Positions 25,947 through 34,052 of a stretch of 54,227 nt of DNA are shown piece after piece. Numbering within the stretch: the stretch's first letter is position 1; every line of letters starts with the position of its first letter. A model generated the notes under the pieces. It was not told where the DNA came from. It saw only the letters and a program-made list of their open reading frames with translations, and made no database searches. Origin of the DNA: an uncultured Ruminococcus sp. (GTDB taxonomy: Bacteria; Bacillota; Clostridia; Oscillospirales; Ruminococcaceae); assembly GCA_937926145.1 (NCBI GenBank), contig CALANW010000166.1, positions 1 to 54,227 on the forward strand, written 5' to 3'. The translations under genes were made by a program, and so were the position numbers.

Positions 25947-27581
25947 TTATTTGCGTCCTTTCTTAAAAAGTTTGTTAAATAATCCACCGCTTTCCTTCGG
26001 CTCGGGGATAGAGTCGGGAATTTTGAACCTTGGAATACGGACATTATACTTGAATTCGTTCATTCCGAACGTGGTGAAAGCCTCGGGCGAGATATATGTT
26101 TCGAGGTTTTTATAGCCTGTCGGCGTGTAAACAATTATATCAAAGCCGAGAAGATTGAATAAAAGAAGCTGTATACATTCGACCTTGCTGAATGTGTCTT
26201 CGATAGTGTCGATAACAACTATTTTCGGGATATCTTTGGTGAAGTCGAACTTCTGCAAAATTTTCAGAACTTCCCGTTCAAGTGCAAGACCAACATATAT
26301 TACAAGCGGAACAAGCTCGTTTTCATCGAGCATAAGCAGACCGCTGTCGATAGCTTCCTGCATCTTGTGGAAAATGAGCAGCTGAAGATCGTCCGAAAGA
26401 AATCGGTAAGCGTTTGCAGGGGAATCTTTCAGCTTTTCAATGTTTATCGTTGTTCCGTCATAAAACGGTTTGAAAGCTGTGAAAACGGACGGCGGAAATT
26501 TATCGTAGGACGGAGCTTTGTAAATAACTCTTGAAATGGGAGAAAGCTTCATCTTAACGTTTTCCCAGTAATCGTCCATATCGCCGTCACGAACGCCGCT
26601 TATCTTTGCAAAGATGTTCGGTATAACGACGGTCTTATTTTTTATAACATCAAAACCTGTGCGGTATCTTGCCGCCTGATGCCAAAGTATATCAATTTCC
26701 TCGTAAGTGGTTTTGAGCGTGAGCGCCTGCATATCGGAGAACTGAAAATCTCTGAATATCGAGGTATTGCTGTACATAAAGCTGTTAAGCTCCTGCTCGG
26801 CACTGTATGCGATAGTTGCTTTGGCAGACTTGATAAGCTTGTCGGGAAAAGAAAATTCCTCGCCGTCAGCAGCAAATTCAAATATCTGCATACGGCTTTC
26901 TGTATTGCCCGATTTCAAAGCATCAAGTGAAGCCTTTGAAGCTGATATAACAAGTACGTCAAAACCCGACTGCGACAGAAAATGCAAAAATTCGACTTCC
27001 TTTTCGCCTGCACTTCCGTAGAAAATGACTGTCGGGATATCATTTTCAAGGCTCTTAGCGAACTGTTCGGATGCTGTGCAGCGGTTGAGCCAAGTAATAG
27101 TTCTTACGCCGTATTCAAAGAGAGCATCAAAGCCGACAGAAGCATATTTTTCGGCATTTTCTTTGAACAAACGCTTGGCTTCATCTGTTCTGGCGCTGTC
27201 ATTTCCGATTTTGATAAGGTTGGAAAAGTCGGAAACTGCTTCATCGGTGTTTCCGCGTGAAACAGCATCAAAATATACTTTTTCCTGAGCAGTTGGTGCG
27301 CTCATTGCACCGGGAATAAATATCAGAAACTTCGGAGAACGGATAAGATCCTCACGAAGTGTGAAAAGTGCATTTTTATAGCTTGCCAAATTTTCTTCGG
27401 CAGGTGAACCGATAAGTCCACAGAAAAAAACAGGGATTATCCCATCGGTGTTGAGCCCTAATCCGAGCATAGATGCACGTTCGGACTGCGGCTTTAAAAT
27501 ATCCGTTATGACCGTATCGGCGGTCGTTGGGATACACTTTGAAATTCGCTTATTTTCGGTAGAAAATCCTTCAAATCTCAT
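25947..27581 (-). CDS. yceG: YceG-like protein (ter-associated 'biosynthetic module')
   Basis: 544 residues, near the length of B. subtilis YceG, with which it shares its position just before a TelA gene. The N-terminal part (about 1-270) alternates strands and helices (IIPVFFCGLIG, KFLIFIPGAM, PTVIFYGSAGEKEVEFLHFL, FDVLVISASK). A second part (about 290-510) includes VVIPNIFAKISGVRDG, LVPLVIYVGLALEREVLKIL and FDIIVYTPTGYKNLETYI. Comparative genomics places this family in tellurite/stress operons and predicts a role in making or moving a small molecule, which is unproven. The C-terminus is basic (KLFKKGRK). Its own promoter lies upstream. Function is inferred from context only. Confidence 0.72.
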   Translation of the reverse strand: MRFEGFSTENKRISKCIPTTADTVITDILKPQSERASMLGLGLNTDGIIPVFFCGLIGSPAEENLASYKNALFTLREDLIRSPKFLIFIPGAMSAPTAQEKVYFDAVSRGNTDEAVSDFSNLIKIGNDSARTDEAKRLFKENAEKYASVGFDALFEYGVRTITWLNRCTASEQFAKSLENDIPTVIFYGSAGEKEVEFLHFLSQSGFDVLVISASKASLDALKSGNTESRMQIFEFAADGEEFSFPDKLIKSAKATIAYSAEQELNSFMYSNTSIFRDFQFSDMQALTLKTTYEEIDILWHQAARYRTGFDVIKNKTVVIPNIFAKISGVRDGDMDDYWENVKMKLSPISRVIYKAPSYDKFPPSVFTAFKPFYDGTTINIEKLKDSPANAYRFLSDDLQLLIFHKMQEAIDSGLLMLDENELVPLVIYVGLALEREVLKILQKFDFTKDIPKIVVIDTIEDTFSKVECIQLLLFNLLGFDIIVYTPTGYKNLETYISPEAFTTFGMNEFKYNVRIPRFKIPDSIPEPKESGGLFNKLFKKGRK

Positions 27582-27613
27582 TTAACTTTGCCTCACAAAA
27601 ATAATCTGCATAT

Positions 27614-27643
27614 ATTATACAATAAATAGTATATCTTTGTCAA
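27614..27643 (-). promoter_or_regulatory. Promoter of yceG-telA
   Basis: Minus-strand TTGACA (27638-27643), 18-bp spacer, TATAAT (27614-27619). Divergent from the Tyr T-box promoter, with 35 bp between the two -35 boxes. Confidence 0.85.
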
Positions 27644-27678
27644 TAATCTTTTACAAAATTATTTTTTCGCAAAAAGTC

Positions 27679-27708
27679 TTGACAAGTCAGTGCGGAATAT
27701 GGTATCAT
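27679..27708 (+). promoter_or_regulatory. Promoter of the Tyr T-box operon
   Basis: TTGACA (27679-27684), 18-bp spacer, TATCAT (27703-27708). Confidence 0.82.
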
Positions 27709-27714
27709 CATAAA

Positions 27715-27968
27715 TAATTAAAGGCTGTGAAGAGAACCCATTAAGCGAACGTTTGCAGCGGTCAAAGAGAGTCCTTGGTCGGTGAAAAAGGATGCCGTTC
27801 GTTCGTGAATTACGTCTTGGAGCTTGTGTCCTGAAACAAAAGTAGGGATATGCGGTCTGCGCCCGTTACAGCGCCTTAAAGGTCTGCTTTTGAAGCGGAT
27901 AAACTGAGGTGGTACAGCGATAATTCGCCCTCTTGAAGCTTATGCTTTCAAGGGGGATTTTTTATTTT
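27715..27968 (+). promoter_or_regulatory. T-box riboswitch, tyrosine-specific
   Basis: Stem I has the distal loop GGTCGGTGAAA closed by TCCTT/AAGGA, preceded by the AGAGAG motif. The specifier TAC (27811-27813) follows GTGAAT. The antiterminator pairs GAGG with CCTC and GCGA with TCGC around the 7-nt bulge TGGTACA (27910-27916). Bulge base 4 (T) complements the A discriminator of tRNA-Tyr. The last bulge base is A, against the usual C. Next come a methyltransferase remnant and tyrS, which supports Tyr specificity. Confidence 0.9.
27928..27968 (+). terminator. Attenuator terminator of the Tyr T-box
   Basis: CTTGAAGC pairs with GCTTTCAAG (one bulged T), with flanking CCC/GGG, followed by ATTTTTTATTTT. 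Its 5' arm contains the CCTC used by the antiterminator. Confidence 0.88.
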
Positions 27969-27982
27969 AAGGAGAATTTCGT

Positions 27983-28773
27983 ATGACCGTGATGAAAGAT
28001 ATCGACAGCGGAAAGCCTTTTGATTGGGGCAGAACTTCATCGGACTATGCAAAGTACCGTGATATTTATCCCGAAGTTTTCTATGAAAAGATCCATTCGC
28101 TCGGAATCGGCATTTCGGGTCAGAATGTTCTTGATATCTGTACGGGAACGGGAGTTATCCCACGGAATATATATCATTACGGCGCAAAATTCACAGGAAC
28201 GGATATTTCGGAAAATCAGATAGCTCAGGCGAAAATGCTTGTCCAAAAAGCTGGTATGGATATCCGATTTATATGCTGTCTCCGACAGAAAAGCTTGATT
28301 TTGCCGATGAAAGCTTTGACGCTGTTACTGCCTGCCAATGCTTCTTTTATTTTGACCATAAAATAACATCGGAAAAGCTTGCGAAGCTTCTCAAAAGCGG
28401 CGGAAAATTAGCCGTTCTTTATATGGGCTGGCTGCCATACGAGGACAAGGTCGCAGGTGCGAGCGAGGAACTTATACTGAAATACAATCCAAAGTGGACG
28501 GGCAGGGGAGATGTTCGCAATGAAAACTATATCCCCGATGTCTACGGCGATTATTTCAGAAAAATTCACAGCGAGGTTTTTGATGTGAAGATTCCGTTCA
28601 CGCGTGAAAGCTGGAACGGACGTATAAAGGCCTGCCGAGGAATAGGAGCTTCGCTTTCCGAAGATGAGATATCTGCTTTTGAACGTGAACATCTTGCGTT
28701 GCTTGAAAATATCGCGCCCGAAAGCTTTGAAGTGCTTCATTATTGTGCAATATCAGTTTTGGAAAAAATGTAA
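27983..28773 (+). pseudogene. Class I SAM-dependent methyltransferase, frameshifted
   Basis: Two adjoining frames together encode one methyltransferase of about 262 residues. Frame A starts at the ATG after AAGGAG and carries motif I, VLDICTGTGVIP, and the acidic FTGTDISENQIAQAK. It runs on out of register from about 28270 (the stop is at 28366). The homologous sequence continues in another frame as YMLSPTEKLDFADESFDAVTACQCFFYFDH and ends with VLHYCAISVLEKM. Losing one T from the run at 28268-28270 would explain it: restoring TTTT gives RFYMLSPTEK. It may be a true pseudogene, a sequencing error or, less likely, programmed frameshifting. It lies directly behind the Tyr T-box. Confidence 0.85.
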
Positions 28774-28802
28774 AAAATAATATTTAAAAGGTCGTGGTAT
28801 CC

Positions 28803-28868
28803 GTGAGATCAGCTTTTGATTTCATCACTTATGCAAGGTCTGCTAAGGAAAACAGAATTGAAAAATAA
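28803..28868 (+). other. Possible 21-codon remnant upstream of tyrS
   Basis: A GTG-initiated frame of 21 codons (contains FDFITYARSAKENRIEK) ends at TAA. The pattern loosely recalls the C-terminal tail of YdeI/OmpD-associated proteins. There is no good ribosome site (AAAAGG is 11 nt away). Most likely a decayed fragment or chance. Confidence 0.2.
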
Positions 28869-28918
28869 AGGTTGTAATGCTGTAAAATGGCATAAAATAT
28901 AATTAAGGAGAAGTAATA

Positions 28919-30133
28919 ATGACTTTATACGAAGAACTTGTAAGAAGAGGACTTATCGCTCAGGTCACCGATGAAAAGGAGATCAGCGAAATGATAAACA
29001 ACGGAAAGGCTACTTTCTATATCGGATTTGACCCGACAGCAGACAGCCTCCACGTTGGACACTTTATGGCGCTCTGCCTTATGAAGCGTTTGCAGATGGC
29101 AGGCAACAAGCCTATCGTTCTCATCGGCGGCGGCACAGCTATGATCGGCGACCCCTCGGGCAAGACCGATATGAGAAAGATGATGACAAAGGAAACTATC
29201 GACCACAATGTTGAATGTTTCAAGAAGCAGATGAGCAGATTCATTGACTTTTCCGAGGACAAGGCTATCGTTGTAAACAACGGCGATTGGCTTCTTGACC
29301 TTAACTACGTTGATGTTTTGCGTGAAGTCGGCGCTTGCTTCAGCGTAAACAAGATGCTCACATTCGAGTGCTACAAGCAGAGAATGGAAAGAGGACTTAC
29401 ATTCCTCGAATTCAACTATATGATAATGCAGTCTTACGACTTCTATATGCTTTTCCAGAAATACGGCTGTAATATGCAGTTCGGCGGCGACGACCAGTGG
29501 GCTAATATGCTCGGCGGCACAGAGCTTATCCGTAAAAAGCTCGGCAAGGACGCTCACGCAATGACTATCACGCTTCTCCTCAACAGCGAGGGTAAGAAAA
29601 TGGGCAAGACCGTAAGCGGCGCTGTATGGCTCGACCCCGAAAAGACATCACCGTATGATTTCTTCCAGTATTGGAGAAACGTTGATGACGCTGACGTTAT
29701 CAAGTGCCTTAAAATGCTCACATTCGTTCCTATCGAGCAGATCGAAGAAATGGAAAAGACTATGCAGGGTGCTGAACTCAACAAGGCTAAGGAGCTCCTT
29801 GCTTATGAGCTTACAAAGCTTGTTCACGGCGAAGAAGAGGCTGAAAAGGCTCTTGCAGCTGCAAAGGCTATCTTTGCAAACGGCGGTGCTTCCGCTGATA
29901 TGCCTTCAACTGAAATTCCTGCCGCTGAACTTGAGGGCGGTATCAATATTCTTGACCTTCTTGTAAAGACAGGGCTTTGCCCGTCCAAGAGCGAGGGAAG
30001 AAGACTTGTTCAGCAGAACGGTATTGCAGTTGACGATGTAAAGGTAACTGATCCGAATGCAGTTATCACGATCGATGATTCCGTTGTTATCAAAAAGGGC
30101 AAAAAGATATTCCACAAGGCTGTTAAAGCATAA
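28919..30133 (+). CDS. tyrS: Tyrosyl-tRNA synthetase
   Basis: Class I synthetase charging tRNA-Tyr. 404 residues. The HIGH motif is HVGH at 45-48 within DPTADSLHVGHFMAL. GGGTAMIGDPSGK and the tyrosine pocket (SYDFYMLFQKYGCNMQFGGDDQW) follow. The KMSKS motif is KMGKT at 227-231. A C-terminal S4 RNA-binding domain occupies about the last 65 residues (LVKTGLCPSKSEGRRLVQQNG). AAGGAG precedes the ATG. It lies downstream of the Tyr T-box, which should raise expression when tRNA-Tyr is uncharged; an additional weak local promoter cannot be excluded. Confidence 0.97.
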   Translation: MTLYEELVRRGLIAQVTDEKEISEMINNGKATFYIGFDPTADSLHVGHFMALCLMKRLQMAGNKPIVLIGGGTAMIGDPSGKTDMRKMMTKETIDHNVECFKKQMSRFIDFSEDKAIVVNNGDWLLDLNYVDVLREVGACFSVNKMLTFECYKQRMERGLTFLEFNYMIMQSYDFYMLFQKYGCNMQFGGDDQWANMLGGTELIRKKLGKDAHAMTITLLLNSEGKKMGKTVSGAVWLDPEKTSPYDFFQYWRNVDDADVIKCLKMLTFVPIEQIEEMEKTMQGAELNKAKELLAYELTKLVHGEEEAEKALAAAKAIFANGGASADMPSTEIPAAELEGGINILDLLVKTGLCPSKSEGRRLVQQNGIAVDDVKVTDPNAVITIDDSVVIKKGKKIFHKAVKA

Positions 30134-30150
30134 GATACTATAAACAAAAA

Positions 30151-30180
30151 CGCCGCAGTGAAAAGCTGCGGCGAATTTTG
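30151..30180 (+). terminator. Terminator of tyrS
   Basis: A perfect 8-bp GC stem CGCCGCAG (30151-30158) with CTGCGGCG (30166-30173), then AATTTTGTT. Confidence 0.85.
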
Positions 30181-30199
30181 TTATAAAATTTTTTCAGAT

Positions 30200-30236
30200 A
30201 AAATAAAAAGGACGCTTCTTTTGAAAGCATCCTTTT
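30200..30236 (-). terminator. Terminator of rpmB
   Basis: A 12-bp stem (30206-30217 with 30225-30236; one G-U pair) around a 7-nt loop. On the minus strand it ends TTTTTATTTTA. Confidence 0.82.
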
Positions 30237-30257
30237 CATGCATTACAATTGCGGTAA

Positions 30258-30446
30258 TTATACTGCACGGGTAACCTTATTGGAACGAAGACATCTGGAG
30301 CATACATAGATATGTGTAGGAGTTCCGTTTACGATTGCCTTTACGCGCTTAACATTAGGCTTCCAAGTTCTGTTTGAACGACGGTGAGAATGGGAAACCT
30401 TTATACCGAAAGTAACACCCTTTCCGCAAATTTCGCACTTTGCCAT
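30258..30446 (-). CDS. rpmB: 50S ribosomal protein L28
   Basis: Large-subunit ribosomal protein L28. 62 residues. MAKCEICGKGVTFG with VSHSHRRSNRTWKPN is the family core. Four cysteines (CEIC near the start and CSRC near the end) form a zinc ribbon, so it is the C+ form. A GGAGGTGT site precedes the ATG. It is monocistronic with its own promoter and terminator. In B. subtilis rpmB lies beside spoVM; here it is about 23 kb away. Confidence 0.97.
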   Translation of the reverse strand: MAKCEICGKGVTFGIKVSHSHRRSNRTWKPNVKRVKAIVNGTPTHIYVCSRCLRSNKVTRAV

Positions 30447-30492
30447 AGGGTTACACCTCCTTTTTAATAGTCGTTACATAGTCAACGTTAAG

Positions 30493-30521
30493 ATTATACC
30501 ACAAGTAAAATCAAATTGCAA
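30493..30521 (-). promoter_or_regulatory. Promoter of rpmB
   Basis: Minus-strand TTGCAA (30516-30521), 17-bp spacer, TATAAT (30493-30498). Confidence 0.85.
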
Positions 30522-30589
30522 GTGTTTTTTCAAAAAAAATAAGAAAAAACCAAAGTTTTTTATTTTATACAGAAAATCAACAAAATCAC

Positions 30590-30618
30590 TTGTGTTTTTT
30601 TATTAAATATGGTATAAT
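30590..30618 (+). promoter_or_regulatory. Promoter of the M50-scpAB operon
   Basis: TTGTGT (30590-30595), 17-bp spacer, TATAAT (30613-30618), divergent from the rpmB promoter. Confidence 0.78.
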
Positions 30619-30659
30619 GAATCCGATTAGTTGTTTGAAATTCTGTATGGAGAGTGTAT

Positions 30660-31352
30660 ATGAGTACAATTTTATCGGGAAGACTGCTGTCATTCCTCGT
30701 TCGTCTTATAGTTTTAATGGTCGCATTTCCTGTCCATGAATCTGCGCACGGTCTTGTCGCATACTGGCTCGGTGATGATACCGCAAAAAAACAAGGCAGA
30801 ATAAGCCTTAACCCTGCAAAGCACATAAGCCTTTGGGGTGCGCTGTTTATGCTTTTTGTCGGCGTAGGTGCGGCAAAGCCTGTTCCCATTGATGCACGAA
30901 AATTCAAAAATCCAAAGGTTGGAATGGCTGTTTCCTCACTTGCAGGACCCGTTTCAAACCTTATATTGGCGTATCTTTCGATGATAGTTTTCCGTGTGCT
31001 CTATATAGTTGAGTTTGTGAAAGGTTCAAGTACAGCACTGAGTGTTTTTGAGTATATTTTTGAATATGGCGCGGTTCTTAACATTGGACTTGCCGTGTTC
31101 AATCTTCTTCCGATACCGCCGCTTGACGGTTCGAGGATCTTGACCCTATTTCTGCCGCAGGATAAATATTTCGGCATAATGAAATATGAGCGCTATATCT
31201 TCGGAGTACTGTTCATTGTCGTATTTTTAGGCTTGCTCGACAAGCCGCTTGCTTTTCTCCAGAATGTGACAACGAATGTACTTTGGTCGCTTACAAACTG
31301 GGTAGATCTTATCGCAAACCTGTTTATAAAAAGTAATATCGGGGTAATCTGA
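30660..31352 (+). CDS. Site-2 protease family (M50) membrane metalloprotease
   Basis: Predicted intramembrane zinc protease. 230 residues from the ATG of MSTILSGRLLSFLVR; an in-frame GTG two codons earlier has poorer spacing. The zinc motif is HESAH (residues 26-30) in the first membrane helix, and the third ligand is the Asp of NLLPIPPLDGSR. About five hydrophobic segments are visible and there is no PDZ domain, which fits the compact YwhC/SpoIVFB-like group rather than RseP. It is first in an operon; scpA starts 1 bp after its stop. Substrate unknown. Confidence 0.9.
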   Translation: MSTILSGRLLSFLVRLIVLMVAFPVHESAHGLVAYWLGDDTAKKQGRISLNPAKHISLWGALFMLFVGVGAAKPVPIDARKFKNPKVGMAVSSLAGPVSNLILAYLSMIVFRVLYIVEFVKGSSTALSVFEYIFEYGAVLNIGLAVFNLLPIPPLDGSRILTLFLPQDKYFGIMKYERYIFGVLFIVVFLGLLDKPLAFLQNVTTNVLWSLTNWVDLIANLFIKSNIGVI

Positions 31353-31353
31353 T

Positions 31354-32097
31354 TTGGAAACCATTTCTTTTAAGCTTGAGGTGTTTGAAGGGCCGCTTGA
31401 CCTGCTCCTGCACCTTATATCAAAGCATAAACTGAATATCAACGATATACCGATAGTAATGCTCGTTGACCAGTATCTTGAATACATCGACAAAGCTGTT
31501 GACAAGGATATGGAGAGCGCGGGCGAATTTCTTGAAATGGCTGCACAGCTCGTGTATATGAAAACAGTTTCGCTCCTGCCGTCAAGGGAAGAAGCGGAAG
31601 TGATGAAGAAAGAACTGGAGGGACGGCTTATTGAATATTCGCTCTGCAAGCTCGCATCGGGACTTATGCAGCAGCGCTATATCGGCAACAATATCACCGT
31701 GCGAAAGCGTATGCACATCGAATTTGATAACACCTATCCGCTTATACACGACCCTGAGGAGCTGCTTGCGGCGTATAAAAATATTGGTGCAAAAAAGCCC
31801 GAAGAACCGATAAAACTTGATTCGTTCAACACTATCGTAAAGAAAAAGATAGTTTCCGTTACCTCGAAGATAGTTTATGTCCTTCGAAATCTTTATAAAA
31901 CAGGAAAATGTATGACGGACAGCCTTTTTGAGGGTCTGACCGACCGTTCGGAGAGAGTTGCGGTGTTCCTTGCGATACTTGAACTGACAAAATCGGGGCG
32001 AATTTTGCTCAATGACGACAACAGCGAGATAGTTTTTAACAAAGACTATGTTAAGCCGTCACAGCCGACGGAAAACGAAACTCCCACCTATAATTAA
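31354..32097 (+). CDS. scpA: Segregation and condensation protein A
   Basis: Kleisin subunit of the Smc-ScpAB condensin, bridging the Smc heads to compact and segregate chromosomes. 247 residues. The N-terminal FEGPLDLLLHLISKHKLNI is the diagnostic ScpA motif, and a winged-helix-like C-terminus follows (TDRSERVAVFLAILELTKSGRI). Translation begins at TTG, one base after the stop of the upstream protease gene, with GGGG as a weak ribosome site, so translation is probably coupled. scpB follows 18 bp later. Confidence 0.95.
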   Translation: METISFKLEVFEGPLDLLLHLISKHKLNINDIPIVMLVDQYLEYIDKAVDKDMESAGEFLEMAAQLVYMKTVSLLPSREEAEVMKKELEGRLIEYSLCKLASGLMQQRYIGNNITVRKRMHIEFDNTYPLIHDPEELLAAYKNIGAKKPEEPIKLDSFNTIVKKKIVSVTSKIVYVLRNLYKTGKCMTDSLFEGLTDRSERVAVFLAILELTKSGRILLNDDNSEIVFNKDYVKPSQPTENETPTYN

Positions 32098-32115
32098 AGG
32101 GGAAATGACCTTAAA

Positions 32116-32709
32116 ATGAGATTGAATGAAGAACTTTCGATAGTCGAAGCCATACTTTTTGCGAGCGGTGACCCGATAGAAAAATCAAGGCTTGCGCAGG
32201 CTTCGGGCATCGAGGAGGAAACCGTAGAAAAGATAATAAATATGCTCAATGACCGCTATGAGGAGAACGAAAGCGCGTTGATGATAATCAAGCTTTCGGA
32301 CAGTTATCAGCTATGCGTTCGTGAGAAATTTATCGACTATATCCGTGCGGCAATGGAAACACGAAAAGCCGCTCCGCTTTCACCTGCGGCAATGGAAGTC
32401 CTTACGATAATCGCTTACAATCAGCCTGTTACCAAGGGCTTTGTTGAGCATATCAGAGGAACGGACAGTTCAAGCGTTGTGAATTCGCTTGTCGAGAAAA
32501 ATCTGCTCGAAGAAGCAGGACGACTCGATGTTCCTGGACGACCTATTGCTTATAAAACGACAGCGGCGTTCCTGCGAAGCTTTCAGCTTTCTTCGCTCGA
32601 CGATCTTCCTGCCGTTCCTAACGGAGATTCGCAGGTAAGCTTTGATGAGCTTCTTATAAAGGAAAACGAAGCTGACATTTCCGAAGAAGCGGAAGAACCA
32701 AAGGAATAG
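32116..32709 (+). CDS. scpB: Segregation and condensation protein B
   Basis: Dimeric winged-helix partner of ScpA in the condensin complex. 197 residues. The start EELSIVEAILFASGDPIEKSRLAQ and the core SPAAMEVLTIIAYNQPVTKGFVEHIRGTDSSSVV are family hallmarks, followed by GRPIAYKTTAAFLRSF. The C-terminal tail is acidic (EADISEEAEEPKE). It sits between scpA and the DUF2953 gene, each separated by fewer than 20 bp. Confidence 0.95.
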   Translation: MRLNEELSIVEAILFASGDPIEKSRLAQASGIEEETVEKIINMLNDRYEENESALMIIKLSDSYQLCVREKFIDYIRAAMETRKAAPLSPAAMEVLTIIAYNQPVTKGFVEHIRGTDSSSVVNSLVEKNLLEEAGRLDVPGRPIAYKTTAAFLRSFQLSSLDDLPAVPNGDSQVSFDELLIKENEADISEEAEEPKE

Positions 32710-32714
32710 GTCTT

Positions 32715-33482
32715 ATGACGGCACTTATTATAATAGCGGCGATAGTGTTTTTGTTTTTTCTTTTATTCAAGGCAAAAATACGTGTTGAGCTGAAATATCT
32801 TGGCGGAGTACTTGATTTTAAAGTAAAGTATATCTGCTTTACAGTATTTCCGTTTAAAGAAAAGAAGCCGAAGCGCAAACGCCGAAAGAAAAAGAAGTCA
32901 CTGCCCGAAGATAACAGTTCGGCGGAAACCGTTGAGCTTTCAACTGATGCAAAGGAAGCAGTCAGCGAGGCGGAGGATCTCATTGAACAAACGGCTGACG
33001 AAGCTGCTGATTCAGCTGTTTCGGAAAAGGATAAAAAGAAGCTTTCCGAAACATTTAACATGATAAAAGTTCGCATTGAGCAGTTCAAGCTGCTGTGGGA
33101 AACCGTAAAAAATTTTTTCACCAAACTTTTTAAGAGCATAAAAATAACAAACCTTATGATCGATTTTGTTATAAGCGGTGAAGATGCCTGCGAAGCTGCC
33201 GTGAATTACGGAAAAGTCAGCACGGCTGTTTATAACGGCATTGCGCTGTTAAAGCTCATGTTCAGAGTTTCCGTAAAAACGGTCGATATCGGCTGTGAAT
33301 TCGAGTCGGGTAAGAGCAGCTACGACTGTACGGCGAATGTTACTCTTGGACTTGGAACGGCTGTGGGACTTCTGCTTGGAGCGCTTTTCGGATATATGAA
33401 AAACAAAGAGAAGATAGATGAACTCGGCGCATCATTGAACAGCTCCGATTCAGATAAAAAATATGAAAACTTAACGGCTTGA
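32715..33482 (+). CDS. DUF2953 family membrane protein (YtfI-like)
   Basis: 255 residues. One N-terminal membrane segment (residues 3-17, ALIIIAAIVFLFFLLF) is followed by the typical short beta region KIRVELKYLGGVLDFKVKYI and a very basic patch (KPKRKRRKKKK). An acidic, low-complexity middle follows, then VISGEDACEAAVNYGKVSTAVYNGI and the CEFESG segment of DUF2953. B. subtilis YtfI-YtfJ shows the same pairing with GerW, and both are sporulation-linked. The molecular role is unknown. Five bp after scpB. Confidence 0.8.
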   Translation: MTALIIIAAIVFLFFLLFKAKIRVELKYLGGVLDFKVKYICFTVFPFKEKKPKRKRRKKKKSLPEDNSSAETVELSTDAKEAVSEAEDLIEQTADEAADSAVSEKDKKKLSETFNMIKVRIEQFKLLWETVKNFFTKLFKSIKITNLMIDFVISGEDACEAAVNYGKVSTAVYNGIALLKLMFRVSVKTVDIGCEFESGKSSYDCTANVTLGLGTAVGLLLGALFGYMKNKEKIDELGASLNSSDSDKKYENLTA

Positions 33483-33507
33483 TTTTCAAGCAGAAAGGAT
33501 ATAAATA

Positions 33508-33996
33508 ATGGACGATAAAGTAAAAGATTTAGTCAGAACTTCACTCGATAAGGTCAAGGAGCTTTCCGATGCCGATACTATAATCGGTGACCCGATTAAG
33601 CTTGACGGCGTTACGATAATCCCTGTTTCAAAGGTTTCCTACGGCTTTGCGGCAGGTGGTTCAGACCTTCCATCGAAGTCGAGCAGCGAGCTTTTCGGCG
33701 GCGGCACGGGCGGCGGAGTTACAATTCAGCCAATCGCATTTATCGTTGTTGCAAACGGCGATGTAAAGCTTCTTCAGATCAATCAGGACAAGTCCTCTAC
33801 GGGTGCTATCGTTAACCTCGTTCCTGAACTTTTTGACAAGGTGCAGGGACTTTTCAACAAGAAAAAGGCTGACGATGAACCTCTCGGTGTAACTCCCGAC
33901 ATCAACACAGAGGGACTTAATCTTTCTCTCGATGACGAACCCGAAACGAGTGACAACAGCAAAAAATCGAACAGCTCGTCAGAATTTGATTTCTAA
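33508..33996 (+). CDS. gerW: GerW family sporulation protein (YtfJ)
   Basis: 162 residues. Core GDPIKLDGVTIIPVSKVSYGFAAGGSD, a Gly-rich turn (FGGGTGGGVTIQPIAFIVV), and the polar tail match the GerW/YtfJ family. In B. subtilis the family is needed for germination responses to L-alanine and localises to the inner spore membrane region. It follows the DUF2953 gene by 25 bp, the same pair order as ytfI-ytfJ, with AAAGGA upstream of the ATG. Confidence 0.92.
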   Translation: MDDKVKDLVRTSLDKVKELSDADTIIGDPIKLDGVTIIPVSKVSYGFAAGGSDLPSKSSSELFGGGTGGGVTIQPIAFIVVANGDVKLLQINQDKSSTGAIVNLVPELFDKVQGLFNKKKADDEPLGVTPDINTEGLNLSLDDEPETSDNSKKSNSSSEFDF

Positions 33997-34052
33997 AATC
34001 CGATTTTTCATCATAGTATGTACTGCTTATTATAAATTTGGTGGTGTATGCT

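Noticed and set aside
27811..27813. Leu (TTA) as the specifier in the second T-box
   Set aside because: Shifting the frame by one base would give TTA, but the downstream tyrS and the UGGU bulge (A discriminator) fit Tyr; the A discriminator alone does not exclude Leu, so this rests mainly on gene context.
28803..28868. A functional small protein before tyrS
   Set aside because: Poor ribosome-site spacing and only a weak resemblance to a YdeI-type tail; kept only as a low-confidence remnant.
30660..31352. SpoIVFB, the pro-sigma-K protease
   Set aside because: The fold is similar, but no spoIVFA is adjacent and the operon with scpAB matches the general M50 protease found there in Clostridia.
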